A DNA stretch of 25,624 nucleotides from Desulfarculales bacterium UBA696 (GTDB lineage Bacteria > Desulfobacterota > Syntrophobacteria > Syntrophobacterales > Syntrophobacteraceae): positions 83,919 through 109,542 of the forward strand of contig DBMO01000077.1 in NCBI GenBank assembly GCA_002298995.1, in the 5' to 3' direction. Under the pieces are notes generated by a model, which saw only the letters and a list, made by a program, of their open reading frames with translations, searched no databases and had not been told where the DNA came from. Both the position numbers and the translations under genes were made by a program. This document shows positions 10,901 to 17,209 of this stretch, one piece after another (within the stretch, counting starts at the first letter, position 1; each line of letters begins with the position of its first letter).

Positions 10901-12378
10901 GCCGCGGGAGCGCTGTTCCCATATTTATCCAAGGCAGTGCCGGCCGAGATGCTGATGCCGAGGGTACCTTCTCCGGTGATTTCCGAGATTATTACGTCCC
11001 TCACATTACCGCTACCCGAGACGGCGATAGTGCCGTCGGCTGTTCCGGTCCTGTTCAGTGCTATATCCGCTGGAGAAAGGCTGATTGTATCCACGCCCGA
11101 GTATCTGGTGGTAAATGTGACCGGTCCTGAAACGGTTGACATAGTCGAAGGGGCGCTGATCGTAATGGGCCCAGGTGTCCAACTTGCAATACCATTGACT
11201 GTCACGCCGCCCGCCGTGGTGAATTGTCCCCCCACATACAGCACATCGTTTTGACCTGATGCCAGAGTGTGCACCGGATTATCAACTCCGTTGCTCAACC
11301 CGGACCAGGCAGACCCGTCCCATTCGGCTAGAAAGCTAATGTCATTCCCATCAATAGTAGCGAAAAATCCCCCCGCATAAAGGTAACCGGCAGTACCGAC
11401 CGCTAAATCCAGAACGGGCGTGCCAAAAAAAGATTGGCTAATAGTCACGTTCATAGTGTGGTGGAACCAAACCGAGCCATCCCACTTGGAAATATTAGTT
11501 TGAGAGCTTTCGTTTCCCAGCCACAAATTTGCCACGGCATACAGTGTCCCATCTGGCCCGGCAACCACCTTGGTGGGACAAGTGTCGAGCCCGTCGCCCA
11601 ATGCTGACCAGGTTGACCCGTTCCACTTGGCAATTTTGTTTGCGCTTACTCCTCCAGCAGTGGTGAAATAGCCACCAGCATACAAAGTGCCGTCAGGAGC
11701 CACCGTCAGCGAGTGAACATATCCATCAAAGCCGGTCCCAAGAGCCGACCATGCTGACCCGTTCCACTTGGCAATATTGTTTACGCTTACTCCTCCGGCA
11801 GTCGTTAAATAGCCACCGGCATACAAACTGCCGTCCGTCCCAACCCCCAGCGATGAAACAAAATCGTTAACTCCGGTCCCGAGAGCGGACCACGCCGACC
11901 CGTTCCACTTGGCAATATTGTTTACGCTTACTCCTCCAGCAGTTGTGAAATAGCCACCGGCATACAAAGTGCCATCCTGTCCCACCGCCAACGAGTGAAC
12001 GTATCCATCAACGCCGGCCCCAAGGGCTGACCACGTTGACCCGTTCCACTTGGCAATATTGTTTACGTTTACTCCTCCAGCAGTGGTGAACTGGCCTCCG
12101 GCATACAAAGTGCCGTCCGGAGCCACCGCCAGTGAATAAACAGTGCCGTCAACGCCGGCCCCAAGGGCTGACCATGAACCCGAAAAAGATATCGCGGGAA
12201 AAGAGGCAATAAAAGCTATAACGACGGTTACAAACAAAAGGCGGGCAAGCAGATATGGAAACCGAATTATGATCAAGGAAGCAGCCGTTTGCACAAGGCC
12301 CCCAGTTAGAGTGAGTGAGATTGGGTACTTTCGGCGACCAGACTTTTCCTGAGACTGGATTGAAAAGCCGAAGTGCAC
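4990..12378 (-). CDS. Giant secreted repeat protein: propeller, Ig and FG-GAP/VCBS repeats (2462 aa)
   Basis: The longest frame starts at GTG 12378; GTG 12294 (residue 29) has a better GGGGG ribosome site and leaves a tidier signal peptide, so it may be the true start. A hydrophobic segment lies at ~40-64. Residues ~67-400 hold seven 47-residue repeats (WSALG, DGTLYAGG, FTTAGGV, IAKWNG), which suggest a beta-propeller. Next come three ~100-residue Ig-like repeats (SGPVTYTVTYSGADTISL, GTLGISIAAGTA), then a seven-blade FG-GAP/VCBS block (~706-1064) with Ca-binding GDxNGDG loops. The Ig-x3 plus FG-GAP unit is then repeated (~1065-1728). Six further Ig repeats run to ~2355, followed by a different C-terminal domain. 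No LPXTG, PEP-CTERM or autotransporter barrel is seen. It is likely an adhesin or surface structural protein; the ligand is unknown. Confidence 0.92.
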   Translation of the reverse strand: MHFGFSIQSQEKSGRRKYPISLTLTGGLVQTAASLIIIRFPYLLARLLFVTVVIAFIASFPAISFSGSWSALGAGVDGTVYSLAVAPDGTLYAGGQFTTAGGVNVNNIAKWNGSTWSALGAGVDGYVHSLAVGQDGTLYAGGYFTTAGGVSVNNIAKWNGSAWSALGTGVNDFVSSLGVGTDGSLYAGGYLTTAGGVSVNNIAKWNGSAWSALGTGFDGYVHSLTVAPDGTLYAGGYFTTAGGVSANKIAKWNGSTWSALGDGLDTCPTKVVAGPDGTLYAVANLWLGNESSQTNISKWDGSVWFHHTMNVTISQSFFGTPVLDLAVGTAGYLYAGGFFATIDGNDISFLAEWDGSAWSGLSNGVDNPVHTLASGQNDVLYVGGQFTTAGGVTVNGIASWTPGPITISAPSTMSTVSGPVTFTTRYSGVDTISLSPADIALNRTGTADGTIAVSGSGNVRDVIISEITGEGTLGISISAGTALDKYGNSAPAAGPSTAFSVGNNAQTVTIGSPSATIIRSDPVTYTVTYSGSENISLAADDITLNKSGTAKGTVTVSGTGDTRTVTISDISGTGTLGISIAAGTASDEYGRPAPAAGASATFKVDNTTPTILIGSPSVTSTTSGPVLYSVTYSGADTVSLSSSDITLNSTDTATGTIDVAGSGTSRVVVISNISGNGTLGISIAAGTASDQAGNNAPAAGPSAIFYVNDRFLSYEMHSVGPAPTAVAIGDVNGDGRNDVVLTTSFDFDDENDYCVFVFLQDENGILMSPVRYKTQGTYTNRPNSVAIAKLEGSTTNKVIVGLWGKGIEIFDTNKNGELTGSTLISTTYSGVIKVADVNNDGLNDIIGMSGGTVEVYYQKAGGGFMSPVRYTTTHGGALCDLAVGDINGDGFDDIVVTDGSVATTGLGILRQKSSGGFEAPAYYQISMPQGVAIGDFNEDGRNDVVATSGPTSDSTISVFFQNSIGALDSAAKYTSYNYPETVRAVKINGNKTDIAVLHSGGTLGIYELKADKTLSFGALVPLPYATHYLPGGMAVGDINGDGKNDIVIADYNNGLVVVYQAPSKAAGPTIWMSEPSAKSTTSEPVTYTIVYSEADTISLSQSDITLDKNGTARGTVAVSGTGNARTITISDITGDGMLGISIAAGTASDQAGNSAPAAGPSTTFQVGDNTQTLSIGPPSSTVTAAGPVIYTVTYSGSDTISLAQSDITLNKTGTAKGTVSVSGSGNTRIVTISGISGDGTLGISIDAGTAKDRYGRRSLAAGSSSNFTVDNTQPCMCIGSPSISSTQSGPVTYSVTYSGADTISLSPSDITINKTGTADGKVAVSGSGNTRTVTIFSISGIGTLGISIAGGTASDQAGNTACAAGPSFTFYVHDSFLSSEYHYVGSSPQAVAIGDVNGDGRNDVVLATSYYFDDENDFCLFVFLQDENGNLMSPIKYKTQGDYSHSPYSIAIAKIDGSDTNKVIVGLRGKGIEIFDTNSSGELTGSTLISTTNSYAIKVADINNDGLNDIVGIGYGTNSVDIIYQKPGGGFDSPVSYSINQTGWPDFAIGDVNGDGLKDIAFMTRNSSSGSLGILHQKSSGGFDSPVYYQVSFPGGIAIGDFNSDGLNDVVIAHGGNNGDAKISVFIQNSSALNSAVEYISDGIPRTVRAASVIGNKTDIVVLHQAWSAIGIYEQKDDKTLSPECLMPVQSASSDGPDSMAVGDINGDGKNDIVFADYEGSLIVVYHAPPKASEATLSVSDPSVTSTISGPVTYTVTYSGADTISLAAADITLNKTGSADGSVSVSGNGNTRTVTVSNISGNGSLGINVGARTAFDQAGNGASAAGPSSTFAVDNTAPSLTIGSPSTSLSSTDIVSFIVTYSGADTISLAPSDITLIATGSARGSAAVIGSGNTRIVTISNIIGDGTLAISIAAGTATDKAGNGAPAAGPSTSFTVDNTGPCLTIGSPSSSTTRSGPLTYTVTYSGADSVSLDGSNITLNKTGNADGIISVTGSGNTTRMVIISSITGDGTLGISISSDTAWDNAGNSAPSAGPSTAFTVDNISPTISIGNPSATSTKSGPITFAVTYGGADTISLAAADITLNKTGTANGSLAVSGTGNTRTVNVSSITGDGTLGISIAAGTATDSAGNSAPAAGPSTIFSVANSTPGVSISAPSATIANSSSNISYTISYSSADSITLSPGNITLNKTGTANGSISVSGSGSASRTVTLSGTTGDGTLGISIGAGTASNPAGSSTSAGPSSTFKVDNTAPTVSIGNPSVISTGSGPVTYTVTYGGADSITLSTANVTLNRTGTASGTVAVSGSGNSRTVTISSITGAGTLGISISAGTASDTAGNSAPAAGPSTTFTADNTPPSLLINSHTGNQHVSMSTITLSGTASDSGKGNSGIQRVIVNGTRANNDTASGSGTARWSIPVTLNYGSNTITVVAYDDSSNNNSTSQNITLYYPGDDNAVYFLLLLDK
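7195..11168 (-). repeat. Segmental duplication inside the giant gene (two ~2-kb units)
   Basis: Unit 1 (about 9180-11168) and unit 2 (about 7195-9179) share the same order: three Ig-like repeats and then seven FG-GAP blades. Loops outside the structural motifs are also conserved between units (FDDENDxC, VFLQDENG, GKGIEIFDTN, STLISTT, ILxQKSSGGF). This shows duplication of a whole multi-domain block, not independent recruitment. Boundaries are approximate. Confidence 0.85.
11170..12185 (-). repeat. Seven tandem ~141-bp repeats encoding an N-terminal propeller-like region
   Basis: The words gttgacccgttccacttggc and tccggcatacaa recur with a 141-bp spacing between about 11600 and 12110. Four units are nearly identical at the DNA level, two central ones (around 11330-11590) are diverged and one of those is longer, and the last is moderately diverged. 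The encoded unit is 47 residues. Near-identity of the first four implies recent tandem duplication or conversion. Confidence 0.85.
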
Positions 12379-12616
12379 AAACCAGCATCAACCAGGCCGC
12401 CTTTATCTGACAAATCTTCCTTCAAGACTCTTGGAAATTATAGTCAAGTGTATTTATAATATCGGTTATATTGTGCCATATAAGAAGAACTTTTTACCAA
12501 CCTAACATGGTTTCACACAAGCTTTGTTCATCCGACTATTGACATGTAACATATATACTGGAGTTTCAGGAACTAGATCGACAAGGCAATCCAACCTACC
12601 GATAAAACAGAGAATA
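12379..12616. other. AT-rich leader upstream of the giant gene
   Basis: This should contain the promoter of the giant gene on the minus strand. AT-rich words (tataatatcggttatatt, around 12450-12470) are present, but no -35/-10 pair with correct spacing is convincing. A plus-strand TTGACA at 12539 has TATACT only 9 bases on, too close for a sigma70 promoter. Confidence 0.4.
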
Positions 12617-13015
12617 TTACGCACCAATTTGTAGAACCGAACCGTCTTTAACCCGGTGTCCCAGAGAGGCCAATACTTGCGTTTGAACGTCGGTGGGATC
12701 TTCGATGTAGACTACCGCCTTCTTAGCTTTGCGTTGCCAGGAAAGCACACAATCGAGCTCTTGCATCTGTTCCATTATGCTTTTGGCAGTATGTCTGTCC
12801 CCTATCTTAATCTCCAGGAGCCTCAGGCATACAAGCGCGATAACGCAGGTGAGAAGATGACACCTAATTTCATAATCAGTCCAATGAAACATTGGATTAA
12901 TCCGAACATGGCAGTCGGCCTTACTTACGCGAAACTGCTGCTCGATTCGATATCGGTCAAGTGATTTGATCTTCCCCGTTTGTGGAGAGGGAGTTAAGCA
13001 ATTCTCTTTGAACAC
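12617..13015 (-). pseudogene. Transposase C-terminal fragment, IS1634-like (DDE, IS4-related)
   Basis: The minus-strand frame ends at TAA 12619-12617. Residues from about LDRYRIEQQFRVSK onward fit the C-terminal part of IS1634/IS4-type DDE transposases: the YRxIExxFR region that carries the catalytic Glu, then the P-M-F-H-W-T and I-R-C-H-L stretch typical of IS1634. The N-terminal ~300-400 residues with the first two Asp residues are absent, and the upstream codons up to GTG 13015 look like unrelated junction sequence. It is therefore a truncated, inactive remnant. I recognise no terminal inverted repeats. Family placement is from motif memory only. Confidence 0.75.
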
Positions 13016-13067
13016 GGGAAGGGCTCTTGCATAATCCCATCCCCTCGCCCTCGCCTAATTCCCTAAG

Positions 13068-13144
13068 AGCACGTTCAAGGAGGCAGAGTCGAGGCTGCGA
13101 AGCACCCGAAGGGCACCGGCCTTGATGCTGACTCTGGACGTGCT
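13068..13144. repeat. Nested inverted repeat between the two transposase remnants
   Basis: The outer arms agcacgt (13068-13074) and acgtgct (13138-13144) are perfect complements. The inner arms cagagtc (13084-13090) and gactctg (13130-13136) are also perfect. A further gcaccc/gggtgc-like pairing could sit in the loop. It may be a decayed IS end or a structured intergenic element. Confidence 0.5.
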
Positions 13145-13154
13145 ACTCTCTATG

Positions 13155-13250
13155 TTAGGCAGCGGTTGCCCTTCTCTCGAACTCGGCCGGGCTGAGATAT
13201 CCCAAAGCGGAATGGCGCCGCTTCCGGTTGTACCAGGTTCTATATAATAG
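13155..13250 (-). pseudogene. IS3-family transposase C-terminal remnant
   Basis: The minus strand encodes WYNRKRRHSALGYLSPAEFE followed by a short tail and TAA at 13157-13155. This is the hallmark C terminus of the IS3-family OrfB integrase (rve domain), just after the catalytic Glu. Similarity begins near 13250; upstream codons on that strand are unrelated repeat sequence. Only about 30 of the usual ~280 OrfB residues remain, so it is a dead fragment. Confidence 0.85.
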
Positions 13251-13310
13251 AAAACATCGGCCCTTGCTTCCGACCTTGTCCGATATGCCTTTCCTTGCAC
13301 CCACGGGTGA

Positions 13311-13337
13311 CACTGGCAACGGGTTTTCTTGCCAGTG
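13311..13337. repeat. Perfect 9-bp hairpin (cactggcaa / ttgccagtg)
   Basis: The arms 13311-13319 and 13329-13337 are exact reverse complements around a 9-base loop. It is the first of four strong hairpins clustered in 13311-13633. No T run follows on either strand, so an intrinsic terminator is unlikely. Confidence 0.7.
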
Positions 13338-13344
13338 CCGCAGG

Positions 13345-13377
13345 CAAGAGGGATGGTATAAAATCGGAACCCTCTTG
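13345..13377. repeat. Perfect 8-bp hairpin (caagaggg / ccctcttg)
   Basis: The arms 13345-13352 and 13370-13377 flank ggtataaaatcgga-like sequence. A related version in the opposite orientation occurs at 13556-13596 (caagagg...cctcttg, with a ggtacaatccga-like core on the other strand), so this is a small repeat family, not a chance palindrome. Confidence 0.65.
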
Positions 13378-13386
13378 TGCTCCACA

Positions 13387-13414
13387 CCCCGGCAACAAAG
13401 TCACCTTGCCGGGG
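13387..13414. repeat. Perfect 9-bp hairpin (ccccggcaa / ttgccgggg)
   Basis: The arms 13387-13395 and 13406-13414 are exact complements around a 10-base loop. It shares the gGCAA/TTGCc core with the hairpin at 13311-13337. Confidence 0.7.
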
Positions 13415-13436
13415 CCACCCGCGAAAGTCAACCATC

Positions 13437-13541
13437 CTTGCCAATCCCTTTACTTTACTGAGGAAGATTTTTGCCAACAGTTGATTTGGAGATGTGGATG
13501 TCGGTTGAATCGCCAGGCTCTTCGCAGTTGGCACAGGCAGC
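13437..13541. repeat. Dispersed ~105-bp repeat, copy B
   Basis: This is about 92% identical by eye to 1776-1879, in the same orientation and about 11.7 kb away. It lies inside the hairpin cluster and ends in ggcacaggcagc. Confidence 0.85.
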
Positions 13542-13555
13542 ATCTGCCCGTGGGA

Positions 13556-13596
13556 CAAGAGGAATCGGATTGTACCACCAATTAAACTCCCTCTTG
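13556..13596. repeat. Inverted-orientation relative of the caagaggg hairpin
   Basis: The arms caagagg (13556-13562) and cctcttg (13590-13596) are perfect complements. The reverse complement of this segment resembles 13345-13377, including the ggta...atccga core before the right arm. Confidence 0.55.
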
Positions 13597-13601
13597 CCGC
13601 A

Positions 13602-13633
13602 GGCACAGGCAACAAAAAGACGTTGCCTGTGCC
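13602..13633. repeat. Perfect 12-bp hairpin (ggcacaggcaac / gttgcctgtgcc)
   Basis: The arms 13602-13613 and 13622-13633 are exact reverse complements with an 8-base loop. The arm word ggcacaggca also terminates both copies of the dispersed ~105-bp repeat, linking the two elements. It lies about 165 bp downstream of the minus-strand kinase gene and could be transcribed as its 3' hairpin. Confidence 0.75.
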
Positions 13634-13798
13634 ACCCTTGATTTTCAGCATGGCCGATGTGCATTTACCCCTCTGCCGGGCAGAAGCATGCAAAAAGTAT
13701 TCATCGCCCCGCCACTATGTCCAAGACCCGGAAATCTTATCACTCGACATTGTGCCATCCTCAATGCGGTCAGGGCCGGCGCCTGTCTTTTGCAACAG

Positions 13799-16700
13799 TC
13801 ATAGAGTCTTGGAAATGGATACGAAGAACGTGGCTCCCCTTTTTGCGGCCGGCGCCGCCCATACTTTCCCGCCGTGCTGTTCGGCGATTTCCTTCACTAT
13901 GGTCAGGCCCAGGCCGGCGCCTTCAACACCCCTGGATGTTTCGTTGCGCTGAAACAGCCCAAAAATCTTTTCGGAATCGGCCTCTTTAAGCCCCTTGCCA
14001 TTGTTGCTTACGGAAAAAATGTGGAGGCTTTCCGAGTCTTCGTATCCGATCGCAATCCTGTTAAGGCTGTCTCCGCCGTATTTCAGCGCGTTATCGATTA
14101 AATTCCTGAAGATCCTAAGGATTGAAAGCCTATCCGCCTTGATTTCCACTTCAAACTCAGGCACAAGCCAATCGACCCTGCGAAGGTTGAGTTCCACGGA
14201 GAATTCGTCTCTTAGCATCCGGAAAATATCTGCGCTGTTGATCGTTTCAATCAACGGAGCAGCCTCTTTAGTCGCTATGTAGATATTGATCTTTTCAACT
14301 AGCGCTGCAATATGCTCCGACACCTTCAGAACCTGATCACAATAGGTCCTGCCCTTTTCATCAAGAACATCCCTGGCGTGTTTGCTCAGTCGTTTCGTCA
14401 GTCCATAAACGCCTATAGCCGGACTCTTGAGATCGTGAGCGACCGAGTAAGCGAAAAACTTTAACTTTTCAGAAGCATCTTTTAAGGCCTCCTCCGCCCG
14501 CCTGCGTTCTTCTACTTCATGTGTGAGTTGTTCATTCGCTCTGGCCAATTCGGCGGTGCGCTCCTTGACCAAATCCTCAAGGTGATCGCGGTATTCGCTC
14601 AACTCTCTTTCGGCCCGCTTACGTTTAGTGATGTCGAGCATAACTCCAACAAGCCCTGTAACCTTACCGTCCAAGTCCGTGAAAGTGCCTTTAATGAACA
14701 AGACATCGTGGCGGCTCCCATCGGCATACTGGAAGCGGGTCTCGTACTGTTGGACTCCCGGCTCATGGAACAGGGCGAGGTCAGCTTCACGGTATATGTC
14801 CGCCAGGTCCTTCGGGGCAACCTCATAGACGGTTTTCCCGATTATATCGGCCTTGCACAAACCCAGGTATGATTCGAAAGAGGAGTTACAGCCCAAGTAC
14901 CTGTTTTCGGTGTCTTTATAGAAAATCGGACTTGGAATCGTGTCAATCAGCGTCTGCTGAAAGTTAATTTGTTGTTTTATAGCCTCTTCGGCCCGTATGC
15001 GCTCAGTGATGTCTCTGACTACACCGCACACAACTCTCTGCCCGGGTAAATTGAAGGCACTGGAAGATATTTCCACGGGAAAGACTGTCCCATCCTTCTT
15101 CCTGTGATAACGAAGCGGCACTTTGGTTCGTATGCCGGCCAGTGTTTCAGCTATTGATTCTTCTGATAGATCGGGTTCCGCGGTAATCTCTGTATGTTTC
15201 AGACCGAGGAACTCGTCTCGCGTATAGCCGTATAGATTCAAGGCGCTCTCATTGACGTCGACGAACCGGCGGCTGTCGGCATAAAAAAGCAAAATGGCGT
15301 CCGATTCGGTTTCGAAGAGTTGCCGATACTTTTCTTCGCTCTGTCTGATTGTTTCTTCAGCTTGCTTGCGATCCGAGATATCACGGATAGACTGGATAGC
15401 ACCGATTGTATTTCCGTCTTTGCCAATAAGCGGAGCCGCTGTCGACCAAAGGTACGCGCCTTTTCCCTGGTAAGCCCCGGGGACGAACCCTTCCGCATAG
15501 ATCGTTTTCCCTATCCTTTTGACGAAGTCATATCCGTTCTCGATTTCAGGCCTCTCAGCCATCAAAAGATCAATGAGCATCGGTCTTCTTTCACCGTAAA
15601 ACGGAACAGCGTATGCGTGGTCGCCTTGCCCGAGGATGTTCCTTTTCTCGATCCCCGTCATTTTTTCCATGGCGAGGTTCCAATATATTACTTCCTTTTC
15701 CCGGCCGATGACAAAGGTGGCGTCAGGAAGAAATTCAACAATGTCCTGAAGTTCCCGATGGGTGGCTTGAAGTGCCAGTTCGGCCTTTTTTCGTTCGGTT
15801 ATGTCCCTTATGACGCCTACTATGAATTTATTTTCGGCCTTATCCGTGTAGAGGGTTTTTTTTGTGACTATGGTACGCGCGCGCCCGAGAGCATCGGTTA
15901 TCTCTTCCTCATTTTCATTCCCCTGTCCCGTTTCAAAAACAACATCATCCTTTTCCAAGAAGATATCGACCTGGTCTTTGGGAAAGAAATCATAATCGGT
16001 TCTGCCGAGGATATCCTCGCGCTTACGGCCTGCAAGAGCGCACAGGGCGTCGTTGACTAATACAAACTGGTGTTGTCTGTCTTTGACAAAAATCGGGTCG
16101 CTGATGGAGTTGGCTATCTTGCCTAGAAATTCCCTTGATTCTCGCAATGCCTCTTCGGCCTGCCTGCGTTCCTCTACCTCTCTCCTAAGTTCCGCATTGA
16201 CTTTGACCAGTTCGGCGGTACGCTCCTCTACCCGCGTTTCCAAATCAAAATTGGCTTCCTTTAGCGATTCTTCCGCCCGCATTTGAGCTTTACGTAGCCT
16301 GAGCACCCCTATGCCATAAGATAGATTGCTGGATAGTTTGACGAGGAATTCTACTTCTTCCGTATCGAAAGCATCCATTTCCGAGGAATAGATGGTAAGT
16401 GCTCCCAGCTTCCGTCCATCGAGAAGGAGAGGGAGACCTATGACTGAAGCATAGCCTCGCTTTGAAGCCTCTGCTTTCCAGGGTGCAAACTCCGCTTGAG
16501 TGCCAACGGAACGAATGATGCTGGGAAGGCCCGTGCGGATGCAAGTACCCGTGGGCCCCTTCCCCCTCTCGCTATCTTTCCAGGTGACTTTAACCGTCTC
16601 GAGATAGTCTTTCTCGTAGCCGTAGTTGGCAACAGGTGTGACCGTTTTAGCCCGGTCCTCTTCGGCATATCCCACCCACGCCATCCTGTAACCGCCTACA

Positions 16701-17209
16701 TCCACCACAATGCGGCAGATTGCGCGCCGGAGCTCCGCCTCATCTTTAATGTGGATCACTGCATGATTACACTCGCTCAGTGCCTGGATCACCCTTTTGG
16801 CCTTAATCAGCTCCTCTTTTTTCCGCTGCCTTTCCACCGTATGGCGGATGGAGCGCTCAAGGAGGGTGGCATTTAGCCCGCCTTTAGGAAGCCAGTCGTC
16901 TGCTCCCTCACTGATGGCCTCAAGATCTAGAAAGCAGCCTCCCTCGCCGGTGAGAAAAATAATCGGGGTCATGGCGCCGCGGCTTACGGCTTCTTGCATC
17001 AGTTCCAGCCCATTTCGCTCCTTGATCCGGTAGTCCAGCAGGCAGACATCGAACTCACGTGAAAGGATTGCATCCAGTGCAGCCGCGTAATCTGAAACCC
17101 ACTTGAGGATGAATTCCACGGAAGAGAGATCTGAGATAAGGTCCCGGACGATAATAAAGTCGTCCTCATCATCATCAATTAGAAGAACCCTTATGGGATG
17201 GCTCTGCAT
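13799..17209 (-). CDS. REC-GAF-PAS(x4) histidine kinase (1136 aa)
   Basis: ATG is at 17209-17207. Residues 1-125 are a receiver domain with acidic pocket D12-D14, phosphoacceptor D59 (LLDYRIK) and FLTGE. A GAF domain spans about 145-305, then a coiled coil, then four PAS/PAC units (~365-480, ~485-615, ~620-735, ~740-860), each closing with DIT/DIS-(E/D/K)RK-type words. A second coiled coil precedes HisKA with H925 (SVAHDLKSP), and the ATPase domain has LIDNALKYGG and GAGLGLTI. In the G1 box the adenine-contacting Asp is Asn (N1069 in SNNGKG). No membrane segment is seen. The receiver at the N terminus implies input from another kinase, making this a phosphorelay node. No partner gene adjoins it. 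Confidence 0.94.
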   Translation of the reverse strand: MQSHPIRVLLIDDDEDDFIIVRDLISDLSSVEFILKWVSDYAAALDAILSREFDVCLLDYRIKERNGLELMQEAVSRGAMTPIIFLTGEGGCFLDLEAISEGADDWLPKGGLNATLLERSIRHTVERQRKKEELIKAKRVIQALSECNHAVIHIKDEAELRRAICRIVVDVGGYRMAWVGYAEEDRAKTVTPVANYGYEKDYLETVKVTWKDSERGKGPTGTCIRTGLPSIIRSVGTQAEFAPWKAEASKRGYASVIGLPLLLDGRKLGALTIYSSEMDAFDTEEVEFLVKLSSNLSYGIGVLRLRKAQMRAEESLKEANFDLETRVEERTAELVKVNAELRREVEERRQAEEALRESREFLGKIANSISDPIFVKDRQHQFVLVNDALCALAGRKREDILGRTDYDFFPKDQVDIFLEKDDVVFETGQGNENEEEITDALGRARTIVTKKTLYTDKAENKFIVGVIRDITERKKAELALQATHRELQDIVEFLPDATFVIGREKEVIYWNLAMEKMTGIEKRNILGQGDHAYAVPFYGERRPMLIDLLMAERPEIENGYDFVKRIGKTIYAEGFVPGAYQGKGAYLWSTAAPLIGKDGNTIGAIQSIRDISDRKQAEETIRQSEEKYRQLFETESDAILLFYADSRRFVDVNESALNLYGYTRDEFLGLKHTEITAEPDLSEESIAETLAGIRTKVPLRYHRKKDGTVFPVEISSSAFNLPGQRVVCGVVRDITERIRAEEAIKQQINFQQTLIDTIPSPIFYKDTENRYLGCNSSFESYLGLCKADIIGKTVYEVAPKDLADIYREADLALFHEPGVQQYETRFQYADGSRHDVLFIKGTFTDLDGKVTGLVGVMLDITKRKRAERELSEYRDHLEDLVKERTAELARANEQLTHEVEERRRAEEALKDASEKLKFFAYSVAHDLKSPAIGVYGLTKRLSKHARDVLDEKGRTYCDQVLKVSEHIAALVEKINIYIATKEAAPLIETINSADIFRMLRDEFSVELNLRRVDWLVPEFEVEIKADRLSILRIFRNLIDNALKYGGDSLNRIAIGYEDSESLHIFSVSNNGKGLKEADSEKIFGLFQRNETSRGVEGAGLGLTIVKEIAEQHGGKVWAAPAAKRGATFFVSISKTL

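Noticed and set aside
8564..11254. Plus-strand open frames 8564-8887, 8894-9109, 10268-10486 and 10514-11254
   Set aside because: The same antisense shadow effect over the Ig repeats of the giant gene.
12539..12560. Sigma70-like promoter TTGACA with TATACT
   Set aside because: The spacing is only 9 bases, and no gene lies downstream on that strand.
12656..12964. Plus-strand open frame opposite the IS1634-like remnant
   Set aside because: The minus-strand frame carries recognisable transposase motifs; the plus frame has none.
13055..13693. 212-codon minus-strand open frame across the hairpin cluster
   Set aside because: It reads through the dispersed repeat and hairpins in a frame different from the IS3 remnant, with no domain content.
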